From Nitzschia sp. DOCU1 (lineage: Eukaryota > Bacillariophyta > Bacillariophyceae > Bacillariales > Bacillariaceae), in the NCBI GenBank assembly GCA_951394045.1, contig OX595999.1, forward strand, positions 434,001-498,000: a stretch of 64,000 nt of DNA. The letters are read 5' to 3'. Under the pieces are notes generated by a model that made no database searches, was not told where the DNA came from, and worked only from the letters and a program-made list of their open reading frames with translations. The first letter of the stretch is position 1. Every line of letters begins with the position of its first letter. Below are positions 1 to 9,508 of this stretch, piece after piece. The translations under genes were made by a program, and so were the position numbers.

Positions 1-1063
1 CCCACATGAGCTTGGTGATGATACATTCCTTGGACATGTCATAGGCTTGAATGGCACCACTTTTCAGAGCTTGCCGTCCCACATCGTACAAATGCATCAA
101 TGTAGCGCCCTCCAAACATTGCGTCGTCACAACCACAGCGATTCCTTTGGACGTTGCTAATTGAATCGCATTCAAGTAGATATAACTAATGTTCCCAGAA
201 CCATAGGCATTGAGTACAATGCCTTTAATGTCGCCTCGTTCAATATGAGCAATCAGTTCGGATGCTGGAAAGCCTGGAAACAAAGTATAAACTCCAATTC
301 GTGGTTCAAATCCTGGTTGATATTGAAGCGGCCGAGTATGTCGTGCTTTGGCAGCATCACTGAATCGTATATCAATCCGCACTTCTCCATGGAGGCCCCA
401 ATTGATGGGTCCAAAGGCATCCAATTTGCTTTCGGACAATTTATGTGATCGAGCACCCAAAATAATGTCACCATCAAAGACTAGCATGACACCCGCTCGA
501 TCCAAAGTTGCGACTCGAACGGCATTGACAAAATTCCGTCGAGCATCTGTTTCAATGCAAGATCCTGGAATTTGAGCTCCCGTCATGACGACAGGTTTGC
601 CTAAATCGCCCAACACAAACGACAATGCACTTGCCGTATAGGCCATGGTATCGGTTCCATGGGTCACGACAAAGCCATCATAGTCATGGTATTTTTCAAA
701 AATAACCTTGCCAATGGTATCCCAAATTTGAGGCGACATGTTACTCGAATCAATATTGTCAATGAAATGAACTTGTAATTGAGCTAGTTTTTCGTGAATT
801 TGGGGTTCCATTTGCAACAATAATTCAATGGCGACATCCTTGTCGTTGACAACAAGACTTCCATCGTCTTGTTCCGTCATGATCAAGGTACCACCACAAA
901 ACAAAATCAAAACGCGGGGCTTGAAAGTCTCTGGAAATTGTCGATATGAGTCCGTCACGTTCAAGACTGTCGGATTGACGGAACATTCTCGATGGACCTT
1001 GTCGTCCCGTGTCATGGAACTCGAAAAAGAAAGACGATTGCGAATACGAGTGAACATGCTCAT
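1..1063 (-). CDS. Asparaginase (type I/AnsA-like), C-terminus cut by the window edge
   Basis: Hydrolyses L-asparagine to aspartate and ammonia. One uninterrupted frame runs from the ATG at 1063 to the window edge (about 354 residues seen). The first threonine motif reads FCGGTLIM near residue 60 and the second reads VVTHGTDTMAYTASAL near residue 120; together they hold the nucleophile and the Thr-Asp pair of the family. Further family-like blocks are KPVVMTGAQIPG, DARRNFVNAV and GIVLNAYGSGN. The N-terminus (MSMFTRIRNRLSFSSSM) is basic and serine-rich, which could be a weak organelle-targeting signal, but no clear secretory signal peptide is seen. No intron is needed. The family is certain; intracellular location is inference. 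The last part of the gene lies outside the window. Confidence 0.9.
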   Translation of the reverse strand, partial: MSMFTRIRNRLSFSSSMTRDDKVHRECSVNPTVLNVTDSYRQFPETFKPRVLILFCGGTLIMTEQDDGSLVVNDKDVAIELLLQMEPQIHEKLAQLQVHFIDNIDSSNMSPQIWDTIGKVIFEKYHDYDGFVVTHGTDTMAYTASALSFVLGDLGKPVVMTGAQIPGSCIETDARRNFVNAVRVATLDRAGVMLVFDGDIILGARSHKLSESKLDAFGPINWGLHGEVRIDIRFSDAAKARHTRPLQYQPGFEPRIGVYTLFPGFPASELIAHIERGDIKGIVLNAYGSGNISYIYLNAIQLATSKGIAVVVTTQCLEGATLMHLYDVGRQALKSGAIQAYDMSKECIITKLMW

Positions 1064-1344
1064 GTGTTGTTTTGTCAGTACTGTGAAGACGGCGGAATGA
1101 AACAACGGGTGTCAATGAAAATGCCATCTTCGAATGACACCCTTTTCAGGTTGCAGCCATCATGCGAAGAAAGATCTTTCGCCTTCGATGATATTGATGA
1201 CGTACCGATTCAGTCGTGCTGGTCGTACAAATTTTCGATGAATCGATCGATTTCATAAATGGGAATCACCCAGTCCCGAATGCACGATCGCGGCCAAACG
1301 CAAGCGAACGCTCTCTCTAGCTTTTTGTATGGAAACATCATGGC

Positions 1345-1361
1345 ATATCAATAGCAGATAT
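1345..1361. repeat. Target-site duplication, left copy
   Basis: The 17-bp sequence ATATCAATAGCAGATAT is repeated exactly at 9487-9503. It bounds the 3' end of the LINE, which is on the minus strand. Such duplications arise from target-primed reverse transcription. Confidence 0.85.
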
Positions 1362-1505
1362 CAATATCAATTTTATATCTTTTTATAGTGGTGTGCCTAA
1401 TGCACAGCCACGTCGGAGCTACGGTAGCTAGCCGTAACACCTGGAGGGAGGGGTTAGGGGTTCGGAGGGGGGGAAGGTTGTCAGATGGGTGGAAAGGAGG
1501 GAAAT

Positions 1506-4500
1506 TTATTTGGGGGGAGCTGGAAAGAAATCGCGAATAGATCTTTGGTGTGGCATGGAGAAGCGCCAGCGCGAATGTTTGTGATGAGGACTTGGCCCCC
1601 TAGCCAAGTCATTGTCGGAAGTTGCAGATAACTGGAGTCGTCGAGGATTGCGAGTGAAGCCAAGAACCGCAGTGAGTCGTTGTTGGCCTGTGTTGGCCCT
1701 CTTGCTGGCGGATCGGATGCTAGCGGCAATGACTGGTTGGTATTGCCGTAAGTACAGGGTGAGCTGGGCAGTGGTCGCGGTTTCAAGTTTTGTATCGAGA
1801 TCGTGAAAGAAGTATTGTTCTCGGTGTTCGGGGAGGACGAGGTGGCGTTGGTCATGCAGCATTCGTGTTCGAGTGATGAGTTCTTGGTGCTTGTCGGGAG
1901 AGTTCGCGGACTTAGCGTGGGCGTGTAATTCGTCGAGATGTAACTGCCAAAAGATCGTCATTTCCTGCCACACTATCTTGACAAGGCCGACCATGAAAGC
2001 GCGCGGATCCGATGTTGCTGTTGTAAATTGGGGTGTGTGATCGGTGTCGATGCATTCAATAAAAAATTCGAGTTCGCTGTCATCCGAGGAATCGCCAGAA
2101 TCGTGGAAATATCGATCATCCGCCTCTTGGCTCAATCGGGAAATGGCTTGTTGATGTGTCAGAGTCTCCAATGTATGACGCCACTCGATAGCAAGAAATC
2201 CGCGTGGAAATAAGCGCCAGCCAATGGCCTGTTGGGCTGGGCCAATAATTGGGTGTTGGGCGGTGGGATCGCCTCCCTGGAGCCAGATGGACATGGTGTC
2301 TCGGTACAACGTCGAGAATGCGGAAGGGGCTTGTCGATCTGTGCAGTATTTAGAAATGGCTTGGTCCAAGTGGGTGCGGAAATTAGCGGATACTTGATTG
2401 GGGCACATCATGAGGTGGTCGAAGGTCTCGGGCGTCCCCGCGCAGTGGGGGCAATTGGGAGAGGTCCATGACTCCATCTTGGCTTTGAAAGATTTGGTCG
2501 GCAATTTGTCGTGGATCAGCTTTAGGCAGTGGACATCGGAGGTGGGATAATTTCTGGTGGCGGAGCGGAATGTTGCCCAATCAATTGTTTGCCTGATCGC
2601 AGGTGTCCACCCGTGGCGGTTTTCGAGATAGGCAAAATAGGAAGGTTCGGAAGCAGCGCGGCGGATTGCGGTCACATAGTGGCCGTGGACAGATCGACCA
2701 TTTAAATCAAAGATGCATTTGGTACGAGGGTATAGTGGGGTAATACGCGGATTGAGGGGATGGCCGACCATGGCTTGAGTAGCCAGTTCGTCGGCTCGAA
2801 TGTTGTATCGAGCAGCGACGGTAAGTCCGGTGCCGCGGTTGGATCGATCCTGGTGGCCTTTTACCCATTGGTATGACATTTTGCCGTGGTGTAGGTCGTC
2901 GAAAGTGGAATGTATGGCTTCGGTGAGATCCCAATCCGACGCGATAGTGGCATTGGGGTAAACGACGGTGTATTGTGTGCGAGCGGTGTCGCGCTTGATC
3001 AGGCCGGCATTGTCGCTGATAGCTTGGATCCGAAGGGTATCTGGAAAGGATAGGCCGGTGTATGTTTTCAGATGGAGAAGAAGTCGTAGTCCTGAGAGCT
3101 GGCCTGTGCCCTCAGACCTGAAGGAGGACGGTTCTCCAAAAGCAATACCGCTGTTCTCGACGAAGACGTCGCCTCGATCCGTTCCAAGAACGACGCCGAA
3201 GCTCATGGTGACATCTGGTATGGATCCACCATCCGAGACGAGAAGTAAGGCGTCAGCGGGGTCCATCGATTGAAGCGTGGCCATGATTTCGTGGGGCTCC
3301 AAGACAAAGTTTAATTCGGCCAAAAGCGCTTGCTCCCATGATGGAAGAAGGCGAATATAATCGTCAAAGTCGCGAGACAAGGGGGTCGGTGGTGGGGTTG
3401 GGGCCGGGGGCGTAGAGTCGTGGAGGCTGAGGGAACCTGAAGGCAGGCATTGGGCATCGACTGGTGTGGAGGCATGTGTTGGTGTCCAAATGGAGGGTTG
3501 ATGGCGAGCAAAGTCGTTGGATGACGGTAGGGGACGATATTCCCAGTAACAATCTCCGGACCAGTGGTAGAGCAGTGGATATGGTCCACTGACGATGTAT
3601 GTTTCGCGGCGCAAGTGGAGCTGATCCCCTGGATGGAGCCATCGGCCTAAGTTGATATTTTCCCCGGAGCGTCGATCGTCGAAGCACCATTGGCGGAGGA
3701 GTCGATGCCACCGATGGCGAATCTGATGGAGGCTGGGGCGTCGTTGCAATGTGACAATCTGTTGGGGATCAAACCAACGTGGCCGTTCACAATTCCAAAT
3801 GTGAGGCATGATCTGGGTGCCGGTGGCATTAAAAAGATCTGAGACTGTGACCACATGAAGATAGAGGCGGCAGTAATTCAGAATGCGGAGGTCCTTATCG
3901 TCGAAGTGGCCGGAAGCGATCGCAGCCGACATAATGTGGAAGTCCCCAAGACGCTGGACTGGAGCAACGAATGTTTCGTCGACACGTAATTTTCCTCCGA
4001 TGTGGGACAGAAAGTCTCGCAGGCTGGGGAGCCATCGACCCTCGAGGTAAGGAAGCGGTGTCGTTACGTCGTCCAAAATAGATTCGCTAATACCTGCCTG
4101 CCATTGATGCCATGCTAAGTCGATGCGAAGGACGTCGGAGATCATGGTGCCCGTGCGCCAATGCTTGATAAATAAAGTAATCTGGCCTTCGCCCTGCAAG
4201 GTGTACCACCAGACGAATCCGCCACCTGCATACTCTGTGGGACAGAAAATCAACGCCGAGGGTGTCGTGCGAGCGAGACCGCATTTGGCGATGATGGCGC
4301 CCATGGATTGTTTTTGGGCTTTATCGAGGGATCGTTTCGAGAAGAAGGATTGTGGAAGTGCGTATTTGATGCTCGCCACATACATGGCGTGGTAAACTAG
4401 GAAGGCGCCATACCGCTGGATGGGACTCATGCTGATTTTTGTGCTGAGTGTTTTTGCCTTCTTGACGAGTGTCTGGAGTTGGTTTGGGGGTCGTGGCTTG

Positions 4501-7500
4501 GAGGGGTCGGTGGGTATGCGGGTCTTTTGGGGTGACAAGGGTGATTTCAAGTGTCCCAGGGTCTGATGAGGATCGTGTGGTCCTTTGGCTTCGATGGGAA
4601 GTGGCTGACCTGAGAGGGAGTCGGTGATATGGATTCGGTTGTCCAGCGCGTCAAGTAATGGAACGGGAGTACCATCTGGTTTGAAAGTGAAGTTCAAGAT
4701 GTGGAACGAGCATTTCTTTAATTCGAGGCGACCGCCGGAACAAAAGAGAAGGTCGTTCCAGACCTGTGCATCGTGTTGCATCCGGTTGATTAAATCGTCG
4801 AGGGATGTTTCGGCCTGGGGTTGGAAGTCGTTGCATGTGCCGGTTGAATCGTCGACAAAGCCCACCATAGTTAACCTAGTTGTATATTTGCCATCGGGAG
4901 TCATGAATGTAGCTCCATGTGCCTGCTTCGCGTGCGCGTCGAACAAAGTTGACGATATAAATAGCCAAATGCACGGAGAATTGCCGGAGCCTTGACCGGT
5001 ACCATGCAAGGGAAAACTCTCGCAATGAGAATACTCCAAGTCAGATATGCCGATTGCTGTGCGAAGTTTGTACTTGGCTTCCTTGAGGGTTTTCGCATGA
5101 ACTGCCACGATGCTGCGATGTTGGCCATATTTCCGGTTGATTAACGAGGCTAGAGCAACAATGATGCGGTCGTAGCAACTCATGGCGTCGTTATCGAAGT
5201 TGAAAAGTGTACGACGGGAGACGAATGATATATCGTACTTGAGTTCCTCCAGGAATGTAAGGGATTGGGCTTCGCAGCCAGGTCGGCCTCCATATTGGCC
5301 GTCGTTGATTAGGCCATTCTCGTCGGCATGAGAAAGAAGTTGTCGCCACTTAACGGCTAGGAGTAAGTTGAAGTCGGCTTCATAGATATGGATGACTCGC
5401 AACCGATGGATCTTATATTCTCCGGCGTCTTTGAAGATCATGGTATTGACGATCGACTTCCAGCGTCTAAGTACATAGTTATTACGAATACAATAGTTGA
5501 TGAGGGATACAATAATCCCAGCAATGGCTATTTGTTTTGATTCGAAAACTTGGGCGGCTTCAGGGTCGGTATGAGGATCGTATCGTCCGGGCTTGAATAG
5601 TGCTTTGTATCTGCCGAGATGGCGGCCTGATGGGGATGTGGTGGTCGACTCCCTCCATTTCTTGATCTTGCCAGCGAAGTCGTCTAGGGTAATGGTGGCA
5701 GAGACGGCGTCGAGTTCGGAAGTAGCTTTGCATTCTCGTAGCAGTTGAGCGCATTGGGCGGTGGGAACCTCTGTGGAGTATTCACCAGTCAACACGTCTT
5801 CGGTGAAATTGGAACTGGCTTCCCAATCCAAATGGTCCGATAATGGAGGTGTCGTGAAAGGCGTTCCTTGAGCCTGGCCAAAATGAAGGCGATTTCGCAG
5901 CATCAAATAGTATTCAATGTGGATGGGGTCGGTGATCATCTGCCAGTCCGTGCAGGTGCTTGGATTTTCCAACGTTGTCACTATATCTGGTGGAGTGTCG
6001 GGGGTTGGCCATGAGGTCGGAACTTCAAGGCGATCCAGGCGTTGAATGCTTCCTTGGGAATTGGTGATTTTGGACATTACCTGCCATGTCTTCCTGCCGG
6101 ATTCAAACTTGTTAATTAACTTGAGAATGCGGGCTTTGGCGCTATCACGGGTGTTGGCAGCGGATTCTGCCCGGAGATTGAGCTCGGCGCGGCGTAATTT
6201 TTCGCTGGTGGATTGTTTCCGAAGGACGCGTTTTTCCGCGGCGGCAAGGGCGATTCGAGCGGCTGGTAGAAGAACCGGGATGTCAAAATCCATACCGATG
6301 GAGCGCATCCGTTCTTGGAGAGCTGGGAGGCGATCTTTGCCCCACTTTAAAGCCGACAGTTGACTCCGCAAAATCTGGACCTGAAAGCGGGCTTGGACGA
6401 GTTCCTGAGAATACCACTCGGAGCGTCGACGTTTGCAATGCGATTCGCCGCTTTGTCCAGCATCTCCGATGAGGGCATCCATTCGTTCCACCGCGGAGGA
6501 ATCCAACTGATCGGAATCAAGTGCGCCTCGTGTATCAAAAGCAGAGTTGGCAGCAAGATGGTCGTACATTGCCTCGACGTAAGTTGTAACCGATTGTTTG
6601 TCGGAAGAATTGACTGAGCGATAAGCAAGAGCGGGGAGTGCGTCTGATTGCTGCCCAAGGAGTTGTTGCGTGTCGAATTCAATATACAGGCCACGATGGT
6701 CGCTTTGCAAAAATCGGTGGAAGGGGGAGTATCCAAGTTTGGTGACGCTCGAGATTAGACCAGCGGAAAGGAAGATGGAATCGATGCGTTTAGATCCTTT
6801 CTCGTGGGTGCGAAACGTTGGGCTGTCTGGGTTTCGTAAGTACCATGGGTCGCATAAATTGGTATCGGTCATCAGACGAAGAATGCCTGACCGTGCTTCC
6901 TCAATTGTCTCGTTGAAATCGCCCCCGACAATGATCTCATGGCCTTTGGACTGAAACTCTTTGATTTGACTGGTCAAATCTTTGATGAAGGCGTCCCGTG
7001 GTCGCTCGGTTGCACGGCCTTCAAGGTCTAGCGCGCGCCGTTGTTGATGCCAGGCAGTGTGTCCAATCTCGTTGGTGGCGCCGGAGCAGACTTGGTAAAC
7101 GGAGAAGACTGTGATTGGTGGGGCCGCTTTACGCCTGATGTGTACGTAACTCCATCTCCCCATTGGATCGCCACCGCGCCCGTTTGCTTCAAGTTTGGGA
7201 ACGAGAGAGCCGATCATGGTAATACCTGTGCCTCCGCATTGGTTGCCGGACAGGGATGATTCTTGGCAAGAGTCAAATTGGCAGGCGGCCTGTCCTGGGG
7301 TGTTCCGATGGACAGTGTCGCTGAGGCGTAGCCGTCGAGTAACCATCGTGGTATCTTGATGGTGTTCAGATATACCGAGAAGGTCGATGCCATGGAGTTG
7401 TTGCAGCTGGACCAAATCTTCCAGGGTATCCTCGTCTTTCGTCTTTTTCAGGCCGCGAACATTGTGGAATAAAAACCGGGTGGCGCCTTCGGGTTTGTCT

Positions 7501-7610
7501 GGGAGCATTGCGTCGCCTTGCCATAAAGAATCGGCCGGTAGATGAACAGGTGTCGTCTGGTGTCGAGTTTGGTACATTCGGGGTGCCGGAGGGCTGCTCT
7601 GGGTAGACAT
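1506..7610 (-). CDS. LINE ORF2: AP endonuclease, reverse transcriptase, RNase H polyprotein (2034 aa)
   Basis: Nicks the target and copies the element RNA. Endonuclease, about residues 45-315: NVRGL, LLGISE (catalytic Glu), VGGDFNE near 228, RIDSIF near 275 and SDHRGL near 303. Reverse transcriptase, about 640-980: motif A FDNDAMSCYDRI near 804, motif B HGTGQGSGNSP near 869, and the catalytic box MVGFVDDSTG near 915, of FxDD type. RNase H, about 1455-1615: SDGG, RSEGTGQLSG, AISDNAGL, WVKGHQDRS and IRADELA give all the acidic residues expected. A Cys-Cys-His-Cys motif (CPHCAGTPETFDHLMMC) is at 1720-1736, followed by a 300-residue tail. There is no stop or frameshift. The ATG at 7610 overlaps the ORF1 stop by one base. 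All catalytic motifs look intact, so the enzyme may be functional. Confidence 0.93.
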   Translation of the reverse strand: MSTQSSPPAPRMYQTRHQTTPVHLPADSLWQGDAMLPDKPEGATRFLFHNVRGLKKTKDEDTLEDLVQLQQLHGIDLLGISEHHQDTTMVTRRLRLSDTVHRNTPGQAACQFDSCQESSLSGNQCGGTGITMIGSLVPKLEANGRGGDPMGRWSYVHIRRKAAPPITVFSVYQVCSGATNEIGHTAWHQQRRALDLEGRATERPRDAFIKDLTSQIKEFQSKGHEIIVGGDFNETIEEARSGILRLMTDTNLCDPWYLRNPDSPTFRTHEKGSKRIDSIFLSAGLISSVTKLGYSPFHRFLQSDHRGLYIEFDTQQLLGQQSDALPALAYRSVNSSDKQSVTTYVEAMYDHLAANSAFDTRGALDSDQLDSSAVERMDALIGDAGQSGESHCKRRRSEWYSQELVQARFQVQILRSQLSALKWGKDRLPALQERMRSIGMDFDIPVLLPAARIALAAAEKRVLRKQSTSEKLRRAELNLRAESAANTRDSAKARILKLINKFESGRKTWQVMSKITNSQGSIQRLDRLEVPTSWPTPDTPPDIVTTLENPSTCTDWQMITDPIHIEYYLMLRNRLHFGQAQGTPFTTPPLSDHLDWEASSNFTEDVLTGEYSTEVPTAQCAQLLRECKATSELDAVSATITLDDFAGKIKKWRESTTTSPSGRHLGRYKALFKPGRYDPHTDPEAAQVFESKQIAIAGIIVSLINYCIRNNYVLRRWKSIVNTMIFKDAGEYKIHRLRVIHIYEADFNLLLAVKWRQLLSHADENGLINDGQYGGRPGCEAQSLTFLEELKYDISFVSRRTLFNFDNDAMSCYDRIIVALASLINRKYGQHRSIVAVHAKTLKEAKYKLRTAIGISDLEYSHCESFPLHGTGQGSGNSPCIWLFISSTLFDAHAKQAHGATFMTPDGKYTTRLTMVGFVDDSTGTCNDFQPQAETSLDDLINRMQHDAQVWNDLLFCSGGRLELKKCSFHILNFTFKPDGTPVPLLDALDNRIHITDSLSGQPLPIEAKGPHDPHQTLGHLKSPLSPQKTRIPTDPSKPRPPNQLQTLVKKAKTLSTKISMSPIQRYGAFLVYHAMYVASIKYALPQSFFSKRSLDKAQKQSMGAIIAKCGLARTTPSALIFCPTEYAGGGFVWWYTLQGEGQITLFIKHWRTGTMISDVLRIDLAWHQWQAGISESILDDVTTPLPYLEGRWLPSLRDFLSHIGGKLRVDETFVAPVQRLGDFHIMSAAIASGHFDDKDLRILNYCRLYLHVVTVSDLFNATGTQIMPHIWNCERPRWFDPQQIVTLQRRPSLHQIRHRWHRLLRQWCFDDRRSGENINLGRWLHPGDQLHLRRETYIVSGPYPLLYHWSGDCYWEYRPLPSSNDFARHQPSIWTPTHASTPVDAQCLPSGSLSLHDSTPPAPTPPPTPLSRDFDDYIRLLPSWEQALLAELNFVLEPHEIMATLQSMDPADALLLVSDGGSIPDVTMSFGVVLGTDRGDVFVENSGIAFGEPSSFRSEGTGQLSGLRLLLHLKTYTGLSFPDTLRIQAISDNAGLIKRDTARTQYTVVYPNATIASDWDLTEAIHSTFDDLHHGKMSYQWVKGHQDRSNRGTGLTVAARYNIRADELATQAMVGHPLNPRITPLYPRTKCIFDLNGRSVHGHYVTAIRRAASEPSYFAYLENRHGWTPAIRQTIDWATFRSATRNYPTSDVHCLKLIHDKLPTKSFKAKMESWTSPNCPHCAGTPETFDHLMMCPNQVSANFRTHLDQAISKYCTDRQAPSAFSTLYRDTMSIWLQGGDPTAQHPIIGPAQQAIGWRLFPRGFLAIEWRHTLETLTHQQAISRLSQEADDRYFHDSGDSSDDSELEFFIECIDTDHTPQFTTATSDPRAFMVGLVKIVWQEMTIFWQLHLDELHAHAKSANSPDKHQELITRTRMLHDQRHLVLPEHREQYFFHDLDTKLETATTAQLTLYLRQYQPVIAASIRSASKRANTGQQRLTAVLGFTRNPRRLQLSATSDNDLARGPSPHHKHSRWRFSMPHQRSIRDFFPAPPK

Positions 7611-9400
7611 TATTTTGGGTCGCCCGCTGCTTCCTCGGAAGTAGCTGGGCGATCAATCTCCATTCCTGTGTCGTTGATGTTACTCCGCTTTCGTGGGGGG
7701 GACATGCTGTCTTCTGTGGCGTCGGTGGACGAGGCAGATTGTCGACTGAGCGAGGCTACCAATGCGTCAAGAGTGGATTGGAGGCGTTCAACGGATGCGT
7801 TCAGAATGATGTGATCTTCTTTTGTGGCAAAGGGAGACGATGTCGAATTGCCGAGTCCGGCAATAGTCTTATCAATGATCGTGTTGATTGTGGCGTCCAG
7901 TTTGGCGTTAAGAGCAAGGAGCTCCTTTTTGAACTGACTTTCCAAGTTGACCAATTTTTGATTTTGCTCGGCTTGCATAGCAGCGAGGGCGTCGTTGAGG
8001 CGCCGATCAAGAGTAGCTTCATCGAAGGTGACTGTACTCTGGGCTTGAGTTGTAACTGTATTGGCGGTCGTGCCAAGTGCTGCTGGCTTGGGGGAGATCG
8101 CCAACGGAGGAAAGGCGGCGGCCGAGAGGTCGCAGATGACGGTGATGGGAGCGGGGCGTTGCCAGGCGGTCTTCTTGGATTGAGACTTGGCGGAGCGGAT
8201 GGTAGATTCGCCGGCTGACGCTTCGTCGTTGCCCCACGCAAAGGCGGCAGAGTACTTTCCAGCAGTGGTGCTATTGCCGCCCATAGAGCTGTTCGCGGTG
8301 CGGTTTCCATAATTTCCAGTGTAACGTTTGAAGGTGGTACCTGAAAGAATCGAGTCGAGCCAGGGGATGACGCGAGCGACGGTTTCTTCATTGACAGAGA
8401 TGTGTACTCGGCGATTGTCCAAGTCGGGATAAACACGATAAATGTCTTGATTTTCCTCCAATTGTTGCTGTAGGGATACTGGAGTGTCGACCGTACTGAC
8501 AAAGGCTCCGTAAGTCTCGACATTGTGGATCTGCAGATTGCGATGAGTAAACATATAATCGTCATGTTTTTCCATGCACTTGCCAAAAAGCGCGGGCTCG
8601 TCTTTAGACATGGCAAAGGGGAGGAAAGTAGTCCATTTCTTGGAATGAAAGATGCTGCGGTCGAGAAGGAATTTGGCAAATGCAAGGACTGAACGGGTGA
8701 CTGTCAATTGAATGACAGACGTGTCTTTGCGGTGGCCGTCAAACTGGTACTTCACGGTAGCTTGCTCCAAGCCAATAGGGAATTCAAACTCGTCGGCGCC
8801 TACCCACTGTTGAAGATCTAACTCCTTGACTTTGCTTTCGATTTCGTCTTCGGACGCATTTTCCATGTAGGTATCCCACGCGTTCTGGAAAAGCAAGTTC
8901 GCTTTATTTTTCAACGTGGCGACGTCGAAAAAACGAGGATGTTCCTGGGTCCAATAGCCGAGAAGAACTATATCCATGCCGTGGGTAAAATCCATCGGAT
9001 GCTTCCTCAAGAAGTACCCGTGGGTGTGCCACCAGGCCATGTCCGAGCGCGATTTGAGGGTGGAAAACGGAGTTTTCGACTTGACAGTGAAGCCCAAGAC
9101 CACTTTTTGGTTTCTCCCGGCGACGTTAACCACTCCAAAATTCTCCAAGAAGGTGTCCATGTTAGGGGGTTTCGCAGGGGAGAATGGGTTGCCTTTGATG
9201 TCCTCGAAGACGATGGGGTCAGAAGCTTCCGCGGCGTCAGCGAGGCGTTTGACGACCTGCATCAACGACTTGGCCGCATTCACTCGGGCGGCTCCCGTTT
9301 TTGGCGCGATTTCGAGACGACAATGATGGATGACAAACAGACCAGTACCGGTGTACCCGGTGGCCGGATAGTTGGCGGTAGTGGTGTTGGCAACGGTCAT
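7610..9400 (-). CDS. LINE ORF1: RNA-binding/structural protein (about 596 aa)
   Basis: First ORF of the LINE, presumably a nucleic-acid-binding particle protein. The frame is open upstream to 9493, but the only start there is a TTG inside the target duplication, which does not belong to the element. The first in-frame ATG is at 9400 (MTVANTTTANY) and is preferred. No zinc knuckle is visible. The last 150 residues contain a long charged, leucine-bearing stretch (from LNDALAAMQAEQNQK to VERLQSTLDALVASL) that should form a coiled coil and could drive trimerisation, as in other LINE ORF1 proteins. The stop codon TAA shares its final A with the ATG of ORF2 (TAATG). Assignment rests on position and coiled coil, not on recognised homology. 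Confidence 0.8.
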   Translation of the reverse strand: MTVANTTTANYPATGYTGTGLFVIHHCRLEIAPKTGAARVNAAKSLMQVVKRLADAAEASDPIVFEDIKGNPFSPAKPPNMDTFLENFGVVNVAGRNQKVVLGFTVKSKTPFSTLKSRSDMAWWHTHGYFLRKHPMDFTHGMDIVLLGYWTQEHPRFFDVATLKNKANLLFQNAWDTYMENASEDEIESKVKELDLQQWVGADEFEFPIGLEQATVKYQFDGHRKDTSVIQLTVTRSVLAFAKFLLDRSIFHSKKWTTFLPFAMSKDEPALFGKCMEKHDDYMFTHRNLQIHNVETYGAFVSTVDTPVSLQQQLEENQDIYRVYPDLDNRRVHISVNEETVARVIPWLDSILSGTTFKRYTGNYGNRTANSSMGGNSTTAGKYSAAFAWGNDEASAGESTIRSAKSQSKKTAWQRPAPITVICDLSAAAFPPLAISPKPAALGTTANTVTTQAQSTVTFDEATLDRRLNDALAAMQAEQNQKLVNLESQFKKELLALNAKLDATINTIIDKTIAGLGNSTSSPFATKEDHIILNASVERLQSTLDALVASLSRQSASSTDATEDSMSPPRKRSNINDTGMEIDRPATSEEAAGDPK

Positions 9401-9486
9401 GGTAGTTAGATTTCTAGGTAGGAATTTACGTGAAATTTCTACGGCTAAGTTTTTCGCACTGCTGCGCTCTCTGTCCGGCAGAAAGT

Positions 9487-9503
9487 ATATCAATAGCAGA
9501 TAT
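9487..9503. repeat. Target-site duplication, right copy
   Basis: Exact second copy of the 17-bp sequence at 1345-1361, at the 5' end of the minus-strand LINE. It starts 6 bp beyond the stop codon (9509-9511) of the methyltransferase-like gene, so the LINE landed in that gene's 3' UTR. Confidence 0.85.
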
Positions 9504-9508
9504 ATCGT

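Larger units (their letters stand above)
1362..9486 (-). mobile_element. Full-length APE-type non-LTR retrotransposon (LINE), about 8.1 kb
   Basis: The element lies between exact 17-bp direct repeats and carries two intact ORFs on the minus strand. Read 5' to 3' there is a leader of about 86 nt (9486-9401), ORF1 (9400-7610), ORF2 (7610-1506) and a 3' UTR of about 144 nt (1505-1362). The 3' end has no long poly(A) tail; it ends in an A/T-rich tract (ATAAAAAGATATAAAATTG) followed by an ATTGAT-like repeat. Domain order in ORF2 is AP-endonuclease, reverse transcriptase, RNase H and a CCHC-type zinc motif. Perfect duplications and undamaged ORFs suggest a recent insertion. The clade cannot be assigned without a tree. 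Confidence 0.9.

Noticed and set aside
8019..9409. Plus-strand and alternate-frame ORFs of 70-290 codons across the LINE ORF1 (for example 8939-9409 plus, 7801-8685 minus)
   Set aside because: They overlap the long ORF1/ORF2 frames, which have clear domain or positional support; these are frame shadows.
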